Origin: Acidobacteria bacterium Ga0077551
Lineage (GTDB): Bacteria; Pseudomonadota; Alphaproteobacteria; Caulobacterales; Hyphomonadaceae
Assembly (NCBI GenBank): GCA_001464545.1
Contig: LNFC01000009.1
Location: 1 to 64,000 of the forward strand
Reading direction: 5' to 3'
DNA: 64,000 nucleotides
Positions 46,795 through 56,022 of this stretch are shown here, one piece after another. The translations under genes were made by a program, and so were the position numbers. The notes below the pieces were generated by a model. That model ran no database searches and was not told where the DNA came from. It was given only the letters and a program-made list of their open reading frames with translations. How positions within the stretch are numbered: position 1 is the stretch's first letter; every line of letters starts with the position of its first letter.

Positions 46795-47997
46795 CTACAC
46801 TGCGCTCAGGGCGCCGAGAAAGTCTGCCTCAAGATCATCCCCGTCCTCAAGCCCGACCGATACGCGCACCCAGCTGCGGTCGAGCCCCATGGCGGCCTGC
46901 TCCGCGTCCGACAACGCCCGGTGGGTGGTGGTCGAGGGATGGCAGGCGAGCGTCTTGGTATCCCCGAGATTGTTGCAGATATCGGCAATTTTCAGCCCGT
47001 TGAGGAAGCGGAAGGCTTCCGCCTGACCGCCCTTCAGCGACATCGCCAGCAGCGTTCCGCCGGACTTCATCTGCTTCTTATGTATTTCGTAATGCGGGTG
47101 ATCCTTGCGGTGCGGATAGCGCACGGCAGCGACCGCCGGATGCGCGCCAATCGCATCCGCAAGCCGCGCGGCCGTCCGGCTCTGCGCCTCGACGCGGAGC
47201 TGCATGGTCTCAAGACCCTTCAGAACGACCCATGCGTTGAACGGCGAACAGGCGGGACCGACATGGCGCAGCCAGGGATCGTACACTTCGGACATGTACT
47301 TCTCAGTCGTCAGGATCGCGCCGGCAAGGACCCGGCCCTGCCCGTCCATGTGCTTCGTGGCGGAATACGCGATCACGTCCGCGCCGAGCTCCAGCGGGCG
47401 CTGGAGCACCGGCGTAGCAAACACGTTGTCGACCACGAGCAGGGCGCCGGCTTTCCTGCAAAGCTTGGCGACCGCTGCAATGTCGACGCCGTCCAGCAGC
47501 GGATTGGCCGGGCTCTCGATCAGCACCAGCTGGCAACCCTTGCCGATCTCGCGCTCCCAGGCCGCCATGTCGGCGCCGTCCACGAACACCGCTTCGATGC
47601 CAAATTTCGGCATCTGGTTGGCGAGAATCCAGCGGCACGAGCCGAACAGCGCGGTCGCGGCCACAACACGGTCCCCTGCCTTCAGCGGCGCGAGAATGGC
47701 CGATGAGATGGCGCCCATGCCGGAGCCGGTCACGCGGCAGGCCTCGGCGCCTTCGATCAGGCAGAGGCGCTGCTGCAGCATCTCGGCTGTCGGGCTGCCA
47801 TAACGGGAATAGACGAAGCCTTCTTCCTTGCCGGCCATACGCGCCTCGGCCTGCTCAGCCGAATCGTAGGCGTAGCCGGAAGTCAGGAAAATCGCCTCGG
47901 AAATCTCGCCGAACTGAGAGCGCATCAGGCCGCCGCGCACCGCCTGTGTGGCGGGCTTCCAGCCTTTTGGGTCATCTCCGCCGGGTGCGTCAGCCAT
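46795..47997 (-). CDS. metZ: O-succinylhomoserine sulfhydrylase
   Basis: Cys/Met-metabolism PLP enzyme: ATQAVRGG, YSRYGSPT, YSATKHMDGQGRVLAGAI. Confidence 0.92.
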   Translation of the reverse strand: MADAPGGDDPKGWKPATQAVRGGLMRSQFGEISEAIFLTSGYAYDSAEQAEARMAGKEEGFVYSRYGSPTAEMLQQRLCLIEGAEACRVTGSGMGAISSAILAPLKAGDRVVAATALFGSCRWILANQMPKFGIEAVFVDGADMAAWEREIGKGCQLVLIESPANPLLDGVDIAAVAKLCRKAGALLVVDNVFATPVLQRPLELGADVIAYSATKHMDGQGRVLAGAILTTEKYMSEVYDPWLRHVGPACSPFNAWVVLKGLETMQLRVEAQSRTAARLADAIGAHPAVAAVRYPHRKDHPHYEIHKKQMKSGGTLLAMSLKGGQAEAFRFLNGLKIADICNNLGDTKTLACHPSTTTHRALSDAEQAAMGLDRSWVRVSVGLEDGDDLEADFLGALSAV

Positions 47998-48062
47998 GTC
48001 AGCGCTCGTCCTTGTGTTTCCGGGAGACGGACTTATGCCTGATGACCCATGGGGTGCAAGTG

Positions 48063-49079
48063 ATGGCGGATTCGGCGGGCGTCTTGCCCGACTTCGAAAT
48101 AGAAGCGCTGGTGGCGAGCGGAGCGATCCGCAGCACGCTGGCGCTTGAGCCGGGACAGGTGCAGCCCGCCAGCCTCGACCTGCGCCTCGCCGAGGACGCC
48201 TACAGGCTGCGCGCCAGCTTCCTGCCCGGCAAGGACCGCGCCGTGGCCGACCTGCTGCAGGACCCCGGCATCCGGCTCCACCGCATCGACCTGACCGACA
48301 AGGGCGCCGTGCTGGAAACCGGCTGCGTCTATCTCGTGCCCCTGCAGGAATCGCTGCGCCTGCCGGCAGGCCTTGCGGCGCGGGCGAACCCCAAGAGCTC
48401 CACCGGCCGGATCGACGTCTTCACCCGGCTCGTCACCAATCGCGGGAAAGCCTTTGACGAAGTGCCGACCGCCTATTCCGGCCCGCTCTATCTCGAGGTC
48501 AGCCCCCGCACCTTCCCGATCATGGTGCGCCCCGGCGACCGCCTGGCGCAGCTGCGCTTCAAGCGGAAGAAGCCGGATACGCTGAAGGAAAAGGTTGTCT
48601 CGATCGATCTGGAACCACCCGCCGGCCAGCCCGCCGGCTACCGCGCCAAGCCGCACTCAGGCGTCGTTGATCTGCGCGGGATCGGCGCCCACGAAGTCAG
48701 CCAGTTCTGGGAGCCGGTGTATCCGAAGAACGGACGCATCGTCTTGAACCCGGAAGAATTCTACATCCTCGTCAGCCGCGAGACCGTGAAGGTCGCCCCC
48801 GATGAGGCCGCCGAAATGGCCCCGATTGCCCCCGAACTTGGCGAGTTCCGCGCCCACTATGCCGGATTTTTCGATCCCGGCTTCGGCATGAACAAGGACG
48901 GCAGCCGCGCGGTTCTGGAGGTGCGCTCGCGCGATGTGCCCTTCATTCTCGAGCACGGCCAACCCGTGGCGAAGCTCATCTATGAGCCGATGTCCGCGCG
49001 CCCGAAAGCGCTCTATGGCGGCCAGGGCTCGAACTATCAGGGCCAGGGGCTGAAGCTCTCCAAACATTTCGGATCCTGA
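48063..49079 (+). CDS. dcd: 2'-deoxycytidine 5'-triphosphate deaminase
   Basis: QPASLDLRLAEDAYRLRASFLPGKD, ANPKSSTGRIDVFTRLV, LYLEVSPRTFPIMVRPGDRLAQLRF. Confidence 0.92.
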   Translation: MADSAGVLPDFEIEALVASGAIRSTLALEPGQVQPASLDLRLAEDAYRLRASFLPGKDRAVADLLQDPGIRLHRIDLTDKGAVLETGCVYLVPLQESLRLPAGLAARANPKSSTGRIDVFTRLVTNRGKAFDEVPTAYSGPLYLEVSPRTFPIMVRPGDRLAQLRFKRKKPDTLKEKVVSIDLEPPAGQPAGYRAKPHSGVVDLRGIGAHEVSQFWEPVYPKNGRIVLNPEEFYILVSRETVKVAPDEAAEMAPIAPELGEFRAHYAGFFDPGFGMNKDGSRAVLEVRSRDVPFILEHGQPVAKLIYEPMSARPKALYGGQGSNYQGQGLKLSKHFGS

Positions 49080-49224
49080 CCCGGAACCTCCGCCGCTCTC
49101 ATGCGTTACAACGAAGACTGCCCGCACAAGCGGTCATCAGAGTCCCCTCGCTTCAGGCCCCAGAATACCGGTGCCTGCCCAGCTTGCGGGCCTTCTGGTC
49201 AAAGCAACTGAAGAGGACGACCCT

Positions 49225-49542
49225 ATGAAAATTCGTATTCCTGCAGCCATCGCCGCCGCATTTGCCGTCTCGCAAGTCGCTGCCCCGTTCGCGTTTGCTG
49301 AAGCCCCCGCCGCCCAGTTCCGCAGCGTCGAAGCGCAGCCGTTTAGCAGCGCTGACCTGCAATCCTACGGCCTGTCCTCTGAAGATGCCGCAACGGTTGT
49401 GGCCTACCAGGAGCAGGGCTACACGGTCCAACTCGTGACCGCCGAAGAAGCTGAAGCCTACAACGCCGGCATGTCCACCAACAACGTGCTCGCCATCGTT
49501 GGCCTCGTCGTCATCGTGCTCGTGGTCGCTTCCGCGATCTGA
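49225..49542 (+). CDS. Small exported protein with C-terminal TM segment (PA2779-like?)
   Basis: Signal peptide, ~60-aa acidic body, C-terminal AIVGLVVIVLVVASAI; adjacent to C39-like peptidase. Confidence 0.65.
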   Translation: MKIRIPAAIAAAFAVSQVAAPFAFAEAPAAQFRSVEAQPFSSADLQSYGLSSEDAATVVAYQEQGYTVQLVTAEEAEAYNAGMSTNNVLAIVGLVVIVLVVASAI

Positions 49543-49545
49543 TCG

Positions 49546-50253
49546 ATGTTGCGAACGGCAGCTGCGGCGCTGGCGTTCGGGGTCAGCGCTTGCGCCACCA
49601 CCCCGAGCGCCAGCCCCGACGCTTTCGCGGAGCGAAGCGCCGCCAACAGCTTTGAATTCTTTGACCGGGCCGTCGATCCCCCGTCAACGCTCCTCTTGCC
49701 GGTCGAGCACGATCGCCAGACCAACGGCATCGCCTGCGGCGCGCATGCTCTGGCTAGTGTCACGAACTACTGGCTCGGCCCTGGCCATGTTTCCGGCACC
49801 GATATCTTCGCCGCCACGCCGCCCGCTGACATGCAGACCGGCTATTCCATGGCCGAGATCCTGAAGCTGGCGGGCGAGCAAGGCTTGCTGGCCAGCGCAG
49901 TGCGTTTGCAGCCGGACGGCATCCTGCGCGAACTCGAAGCGGGCCGCCCCGTCCTCGTCCCGGTGCGCGTGCCCTCCGTCTTCGTGCAGGGCTGGCAGCT
50001 GCCCGGCGCCAATATTCCCGTGCTCGGATTTCCCGCCGCGCTCGTCATCTCACGCAGCGCGCAGCTTTCGGAAATGACCGGTCAGGGGATGCTCAACCAC
50101 TATGTCCTCGTCGCCGGCTACGATGGTGACACGTTCGTGATCCTCGAGCCGGTCATGGGTCTGCGCACCATCAGCGCCGAACGGCTGGACCGCTACCGCG
50201 AGGCCTTCGGCAACGCGGCAATCGTCTTTAGCCCTACCCCCAGCGCCACCTGA
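49546..50253 (+). CDS. C39-like (PA2778-like) cysteine peptidase
   Basis: NGIACGAHALASVTNYWLG (Cys motif) and MLNHYVLVAGYDGDTFVILEP (His motif). Confidence 0.78.
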   Translation: MLRTAAAALAFGVSACATTPSASPDAFAERSAANSFEFFDRAVDPPSTLLLPVEHDRQTNGIACGAHALASVTNYWLGPGHVSGTDIFAATPPADMQTGYSMAEILKLAGEQGLLASAVRLQPDGILRELEAGRPVLVPVRVPSVFVQGWQLPGANIPVLGFPAALVISRSAQLSEMTGQGMLNHYVLVAGYDGDTFVILEPVMGLRTISAERLDRYREAFGNAAIVFSPTPSAT

Positions 50254-50264
50254 CACCGAATACA

Positions 50265-50290
50265 ATTTCGCCGGCTTGCGCCGGCGAAAT
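50265..50290. terminator. Hairpin between convergent genes (bidirectional terminator candidate)
   Basis: Perfect 11-bp stem ATTTCGCCGGC-TTGC-GCCGGCGAAAT. Confidence 0.6.
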
Positions 50291-50304
50291 CTCAGGTTTG
50301 GGTC

Positions 50305-51825
50305 CTACACAGGCGGGACAGGCGGCGGCGGAATGCCGGCATCGTCCTCATGAACATCGATGATCCCTTTGCCGACATGGCTGCGGCTGCGGCTGTAGGC
50401 GAAGTAGACCGCGAGGCCCAAGGTCGCCCATCCTGCAAACAGGATCAACGTTCTGAGGTCGAGGTTGACGAAAAGATATAAGCAGCCGAGCACCGCCAGC
50501 GGCGCGACGATGAAAACGAAAGGCGTTCGGAACGGCCGCTTGCGGTCCGGATCCCTCACGCGCAGCATCATTACAGCAACCGCCACCATCGCAAAGGCAA
50601 AGAGTGTTCCCGAGTTCGAAACGTTAGCCAGCGCGCCGACCGGAAAGAACGCGGCGAACGCCGCTACAAAAACACCGGTCATGATGGTGATTACGTAGGG
50701 TGTGTTGAACTTCGGGTGGATGCGGGAGAACACGTTCGGCAGAAGGCCGTCGCGGCTCATCACGAAGAAGATGCGGGTCTGGCCGAACATCATCATCAAG
50801 ATGACCGATGGCAGGGCGAGACCGGCGGCGAGGCCGAGCAGGTTGCCGATTTGCGGCCAGCCGATTTCGCGCAGCGTCCAGGCCAACGCTTCTTTCGAGC
50901 AAACCACCGCGTCATCACCGATCGCATTGCAGGCCGCAGTCAGTTCCGCACTGCCCGGTGCCAGCCCGCGACCCGCTTCGTCCATCAGCGGCTGTGCGCC
51001 GACACCGCCTACCACGCCGGAAGCGACGAGCAGGTAGAAGATGGTGCAGATCGCGAGTGAACCGATGAGGCCGATCGGCACGTTGCGTTGCGGGTTCTTG
51101 GTTTCTTCAGCCGCAGTGGAGACCGCATCGAACCCGACATAAGCGAAGAAGATCGACGCCGCCGCCGCCGAGATGCCGGCAAAGCCGAGCGGGGCGAAAG
51201 GCTCGAAATTCTGCATGTTCATCGCCGGGATTGCGAGAACGATGAAGGCAGTCAGCGCCGTGATCTTGATGACGACGAGGATCGAGTTGACGAAAGCGCT
51301 TTCGGTCGTGCCGAGCACGAGCAGGCCTGTCACCAGCAGCGCGATGATCATGGCGGGAAGGTTGATAATGCCGCCCTGGCTTGGCCCGAGGGTGTAAGCG
51401 TCAGGTAAGTTTATCCCCGCCATGTTTTCTATGAGGCCGACGAAGTAGCCCGACCAACCGACCGACACGGCGCCGGCGGCAACCGCGTATTCGAGCACCA
51501 GCGCCCAGCCGACCATCCAGGCGAGCAGCTCGCCCATAACGGCATAAGTGTAGGTGTAGGCAGAGCCCGACACCGGGACCATCGAGGCGAGCTCGGCGTA
51601 GCAGAGCGCCGCGACGGCGCAGACCACGGCGGCGATTATGAAGGAGATCATCATGCCCGGGCCGGCCTTCTGGGCCGCTTCCGCGGTAAGCACGAAAATG
51701 CCGGTGCCGATGATGCCCCCGATACCCAGCATCGTGAGCTGGAATGCCCCCAGCGTCCGCGTCAGCGATTTCTTTTCAGCCGTCGCAAGAATCGCGTCGA
51801 GCGATTTTACCCGATCAAAGATCAT
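50305..51825 (-). CDS. APC family amino acid permease (cationic amino acid transporter-like)
   Basis: LGAFQLTMLGIGGIIGTGIFVLTAEAAQKAGPGMMISFIIAAVVCAVAALCYAELASMVPVSGSAYTYTY; start at MIFDRVKSL. Confidence 0.94.
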   Translation of the reverse strand: MIFDRVKSLDAILATAEKKSLTRTLGAFQLTMLGIGGIIGTGIFVLTAEAAQKAGPGMMISFIIAAVVCAVAALCYAELASMVPVSGSAYTYTYAVMGELLAWMVGWALVLEYAVAAGAVSVGWSGYFVGLIENMAGINLPDAYTLGPSQGGIINLPAMIIALLVTGLLVLGTTESAFVNSILVVIKITALTAFIVLAIPAMNMQNFEPFAPLGFAGISAAAASIFFAYVGFDAVSTAAEETKNPQRNVPIGLIGSLAICTIFYLLVASGVVGGVGAQPLMDEAGRGLAPGSAELTAACNAIGDDAVVCSKEALAWTLREIGWPQIGNLLGLAAGLALPSVILMMMFGQTRIFFVMSRDGLLPNVFSRIHPKFNTPYVITIMTGVFVAAFAAFFPVGALANVSNSGTLFAFAMVAVAVMMLRVRDPDRKRPFRTPFVFIVAPLAVLGCLYLFVNLDLRTLILFAGWATLGLAVYFAYSRSRSHVGKGIIDVHEDDAGIPPPPVPPV

Positions 51826-51950
51826 AAGTTTCAATCCTGATTGTTGGCGTTCGTGCCGTGCGCGTCGCCTCGGCCCCCCGATGGCCGGAGCCTTAGCCAA
51901 ACACCTGCCTCGTTCAAGGCAAAATGCGCTGTATCAGGCGCTGGAGAGCG

Positions 51951-52682
51951 TCAGAATGAAAATCCGGGCAGCGAATCAAAAGCCTTCTTCAGCGCTTCGC
52001 CCCAGCCGTTCGATATGGTCTGGTAGTACGGGTCTTCGCCCTCGATCCGCTTGGACATCCCGAGACGCAGGGCGTCCCGGTCAATGACCTGCAGATCCAG
52101 CGGCAGGCCGACCGAGAGGTTGGCTTTCACCGTGGAGTCGAAAGAAACAAGCAGCAGTTTCGCCGCGTCTTCGAAGCTCATCGCCTTGTTGTAGGCCCGT
52201 ACGAGGATGGGCCGGCCATACTTCGTCTCGCCGATCTGGAAGAAGGGCGTGTCTTCGCTCGCCTCGATGAAATTCCCTTCCGGGTAGATCATGAACAGGC
52301 GCGGCTCCATGCCCTTCACCTGCCCGCCCAGGATGATTGTCGAGTTGAACGCCGAGTCCGCCTTTTGCCCGGTGGCCGAGTTGGAATGGATCACGTCCCG
52401 CAGCGTTTCGCCCACATAGCGCGCGATCTGGAACATCGTCGGCATCTCGAGGATCGACGGCCGGCGCTCGGACGGCGCCTTGGTGCGCTCCTCGAGGATG
52501 CTGACCACTGACTGCGTGGTCGCCAGGTTTCCCGCCGTCATCAGCACAAGCGCCCGCTCCCCCGGCACCTGCCAGGTGAACAGCTTGCGAAAGCGCGAGA
52601 CATTGTCGACCCCGGCATTGGTCCGGGTATCGGACATGAAAACGAGGCCGCGATTGAGCTTTAGACCGACACAGTAAGTCAT
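51951..52682 (-). CDS. Anbu proteasome-type protease (ancestral beta subunit)
   Basis: MTYCVGLKLNRGLVFMSDTRTNAGVDNVSRFRKLF with Thr2, Ntn-hydrolase/HslV-like fold, operon context. Confidence 0.92.
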   Translation of the reverse strand: MTYCVGLKLNRGLVFMSDTRTNAGVDNVSRFRKLFTWQVPGERALVLMTAGNLATTQSVVSILEERTKAPSERRPSILEMPTMFQIARYVGETLRDVIHSNSATGQKADSAFNSTIILGGQVKGMEPRLFMIYPEGNFIEASEDTPFFQIGETKYGRPILVRAYNKAMSFEDAAKLLLVSFDSTVKANLSVGLPLDLQVIDRDALRLGMSKRIEGEDPYYQTISNGWGEALKKAFDSLPGFSF

Positions 52683-52709
52683 GGGGCGAAGAACCGAGAG
52701 GCGGGTTTC

Positions 52710-53513
52710 TTATTGTTGTTGCACCTGTATCGACACATCGAGCGATTCGCTCGCGGCGCCGAACCGCATGCCAGAAACGGGTGCGGCCTCCCGGTAGTCA
52801 AGTCCTGTCGCTACGCGAACGTAGCGGCTATCCGGAGAAATAGCATTCGAGATATCGAAACCAACCCAGCCGATGCTGTCGACATGGACCTCGGCCCAGG
52901 CATGGCCGGCATCCTGCTGGATCCGGTCGTTCATCATCAGGTAGCCGCCGGCATAGCGCGCCGGATAGCCGAGCAGCCGGGCCGCCGCGATGAATACGTG
53001 CGCATGGTCCTGGCAGACGCCGTGCCCCTTCTCGAGTGCGTCTTCGGCCTTGGTGTCGGCGTCCGTCCAGCCGGGTTCATACCGGATGGCGCCGCGCACC
53101 TGCTCCGCGATGGCATGCAGGCGCGCAAGATCGCCGTGCGAGCCGTCGGGCGCCGCCTTCGCCAGCTTGCGCAGCAGCGGACCCGGCCGTGTCAGCGGGG
53201 TGGACCGCTTGAACAGCCAGAGCGGCGTGAACCCGCGGTGCTGGCCGATCACACCCGCCCGGTCCTCAACGTCGACTTCACCTTCGCTCGCGATTGTCAG
53301 CGCCTTGGCGCCGGGATCGAGACTGATCAGCTGGACCCAGTTGGCATTGTGGTCTTCGTATTCCGCCTCGATCCGGCCGCCTTCGATGACGTGCTTCCAC
53401 CGCAGCACCGTCTGGCCGACGCGCGACTTGGGCGTCTGGCGTAGCTGCAACAGGCCATACGACACGGGGCTCGTATAGCTGTAGTTCGAGGCATGGTTGA
53501 TTTTCAGACGCAT
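52710..53513 (-). CDS. Transglutaminase-like cysteine protease family protein
   Basis: GHGVCQDHAHVFIAAARLLGYPARYAGGYL, GHAWAEVHVDSIGWVGFDISN. Confidence 0.94.
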   Translation of the reverse strand: MRLKINHASNYSYTSPVSYGLLQLRQTPKSRVGQTVLRWKHVIEGGRIEAEYEDHNANWVQLISLDPGAKALTIASEGEVDVEDRAGVIGQHRGFTPLWLFKRSTPLTRPGPLLRKLAKAAPDGSHGDLARLHAIAEQVRGAIRYEPGWTDADTKAEDALEKGHGVCQDHAHVFIAAARLLGYPARYAGGYLMMNDRIQQDAGHAWAEVHVDSIGWVGFDISNAISPDSRYVRVATGLDYREAAPVSGMRFGAASESLDVSIQVQQQ

Positions 53514-53523
53514 CGATCTTTCC

Positions 53524-54465
53524 TCATCTGTTGAATCGGAAGTCTTCCTCGACGAGGGCGGCGAGGGCGTTGTTGGACTGGATGAACTTGGTCAGGAATT
53601 CGTGCAGGCCGCGCTCCATCACCTGGTCGATGGTCAGCTCCTCCAGCTCGTCGCGCAGGCTCAGGGCGTAGTCGAGGCTCGGCCGCCGCACGCCGTAATC
53701 CGTGCACAGATGACCCAGGTTGCCGGCAATCTTGCGCAGGCAGTAGAGCAGCGAGCGCGGCATGCGCCGGTCAAGGATGAGGAAGTCGGCGATCGTCAGC
53801 GGACGCGTCTCCCCGCCATATAGCCACCGGAACGAGCGCTCGGCCGACGCCGCGCGCAGGATCGTCTCCCACTGGACGTTATCCAGCGTCGTGCCAACCA
53901 GCTGCACTGAGGGCAGCAGGACATAATATTTCACATCGAGGATCCGGGCGATATTGTCGGACCGCTCGACGAACGTGCCCACGCGCGCGAAATTGTAGAT
54001 GTCGTTGCGCAGCATCGTGCCGACCGTTGCGCCCCGCACCAAGGCGCTCTGGTTGCGGATAAGGGTCAGCACATCCGGCAGGTCCGTCTCGCGGACCGGG
54101 CGCGCCAGCGCCGCCTTCAGCGTCATCCAGGTCTCGTTGACCGCTTCCCACACTTCCCGCGTCAGCGCCGTGCGCACCAGTCGCGCATTGTTGCGGGCGG
54201 CTTCAGTCACCGAAATCACGCTGGAGCGGTTGGCCGGATCACGCAGCAGGAAATTGATCACGCTCGGCCCGTCGAACTTGCCGCCAGCGTCGAGGAAAGC
54301 TTTACGCGCCGAAGCCGTGTCGATGATCGAGGCCCACTCGTCCTCGGCATGGTCGGAACGCGTCAGCGCGATACGGAATCCCGCATCCGCCAGACGCGCG
54401 GTGTTCTCCGCGCGCTCGAGATAGCGGTACATCCAGAACAGGCCGCCTGCGGTTTTGCCCAGCAT
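53524..54465 (-). CDS. Alpha-E domain-containing protein
   Basis: MLGKTAGGLFWMYRYLERAENTARLADAGFRI characteristic alpha-E (DUF403) start. Confidence 0.95.
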   Translation of the reverse strand: MLGKTAGGLFWMYRYLERAENTARLADAGFRIALTRSDHAEDEWASIIDTASARKAFLDAGGKFDGPSVINFLLRDPANRSSVISVTEAARNNARLVRTALTREVWEAVNETWMTLKAALARPVRETDLPDVLTLIRNQSALVRGATVGTMLRNDIYNFARVGTFVERSDNIARILDVKYYVLLPSVQLVGTTLDNVQWETILRAASAERSFRWLYGGETRPLTIADFLILDRRMPRSLLYCLRKIAGNLGHLCTDYGVRRPSLDYALSLRDELEELTIDQVMERGLHEFLTKFIQSNNALAALVEEDFRFNR

Positions 54466-54470
54466 CGCGC

Positions 54471-55907
54471 CTAGTCCTCCAGAACCCAGGTGTCTTTGGT
54501 GCCGCCGCCCTGGCTCGAATTGACGACGAGGGACCCCTTCTTCAGCGCCACGCGCGTCAGCCCGCCCGGCGTAATCTCGATCCCGTCCGGCGACATCAGC
54601 ACGAAGGGGCGCAGGTCTACATGCCGCGGCGCAAGACCGGCGCGCGTCAGGATCGGCACCGTCGAGAGCGCAAGGGTCGGCTGCGCGATGTAGTTGGAGG
54701 GCTTCGCCGCGAGCTTCGCGCGGAACGCTTCCAGCTCCTTCTTAGAGGCCGCAGGCCCGACCAGCATGCCGTAGCCGCCGGAGCCATGCACTTCCTTGAC
54801 GACCAGTTCGGCGAGATGCTCGAGCACGTAGGCAAGCGAGGATGGCTCCGAACAGCGCCAGGTCGGCACGTTCTTCAGGATTGGTTTCTCGCCGGTGTAG
54901 AACTGCACGATGTCCGGCATGTAGGAGTAGATCGCCTTGTCATCGGCGATGCCGGTCCCGGGCGCGTTGGCAATCGTGATGCCGCCGGAGCGGTAGATAT
55001 CCAGGATGCCCGGTACACCCAGGAACGAGTCCGGGCGGAAGTTCAGTGGGTCGAGATAGTCATCATCGACGCGGCGGTAGAGCACATCGATCGGCGTATA
55101 GCCGAGCGTCGTGCGCATCGCGATCCGGCCGTCGACCACGCGCAGGTCATGCCCCTCGACCAGCTCCGCGCCCATCTGGTCGGCAAGAAACGCATGCTCG
55201 TAATACGCCGAGTTGTGGATGCCGGGTGTCAGCACCGCCACGACGGGCTTGCCCTTGCAGGCGGGCGGCGCGCAGGCCGACAGCGACCGGCGCAGCATCT
55301 TGGGATAGTCCGAGACCGGCCGTACACGGATCTTCGTGAACAGCTCCGGAAACATCTGCAACATCGTTTCCCGGTTCTCCAGCATGTACGAGACACCGGA
55401 CGGCGTGCGGGCATTGTCCTCCAGCACGAAGAACTCGTTCTCGCTGGTGCGCACGAGGTCCACCCCGACGATATGGGTAAAGACCCCGCCGGGCGGCGAG
55501 ACACCCAGCATCTTCGGCAGGAAAGCGTCGTTGTTCTCGATCAGCGCCGCCGGCACGCGGCCCGCCCGCAGGATTTCCTGGCGGTGATAGATGTCGTGCA
55601 GGAAGGCGTTGATCGCGCGGACACGCTGCTCGATGCCCTTGGTGAGACGTGCCCATTCCTTGGCCGAGATGATGCGCGGCACGATGTCGAACGGGATCAG
55701 CCGCTCGTCGGCGTCCGCCGCGCCATAGACGTTGAAGGTGATCCCGGTGCGCCGGAAGAAGCTTTCCGCCTCACGGGCCTTGCGCCGCAACCGCTCGGGC
55801 GGCTCGCCCGCAAACCAGTCACCATACCGGGCGTAAGGCGCGCGAGGCCGCTCGCCGCCCCCATCCATCTCATTGAAAAACGTCGGAGTTTCTCCCATGC
55901 GGGCCAC
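54471..55907 (-). CDS. Circularly permuted type 2 ATP-grasp protein
   Basis: FFRRTGITFNVYGA, RAINAFLHDIYHRQEIL, VLEDNARTPSGVSYMLENRE, VVKEVHGSGGYGMLVGP, LSTVPILTRAGLAPRHVDLRPFVL. Confidence 0.95.
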   Translation of the reverse strand: MARMGETPTFFNEMDGGGERPRAPYARYGDWFAGEPPERLRRKAREAESFFRRTGITFNVYGAADADERLIPFDIVPRIISAKEWARLTKGIEQRVRAINAFLHDIYHRQEILRAGRVPAALIENNDAFLPKMLGVSPPGGVFTHIVGVDLVRTSENEFFVLEDNARTPSGVSYMLENRETMLQMFPELFTKIRVRPVSDYPKMLRRSLSACAPPACKGKPVVAVLTPGIHNSAYYEHAFLADQMGAELVEGHDLRVVDGRIAMRTTLGYTPIDVLYRRVDDDYLDPLNFRPDSFLGVPGILDIYRSGGITIANAPGTGIADDKAIYSYMPDIVQFYTGEKPILKNVPTWRCSEPSSLAYVLEHLAELVVKEVHGSGGYGMLVGPAASKKELEAFRAKLAAKPSNYIAQPTLALSTVPILTRAGLAPRHVDLRPFVLMSPDGIEITPGGLTRVALKKGSLVVNSSQGGGTKDTWVLED

Positions 55908-56022
55908 CTTACCGGGGATTCACGGCTGCTCAACGGCCTTCGCCTGCGAGGCACAGTCGGGGCGACCCTGCCCCATCACCGGGCAAACCACCAGAAAGTG
56001 TGCCCGAAAATGTGGCAACACC

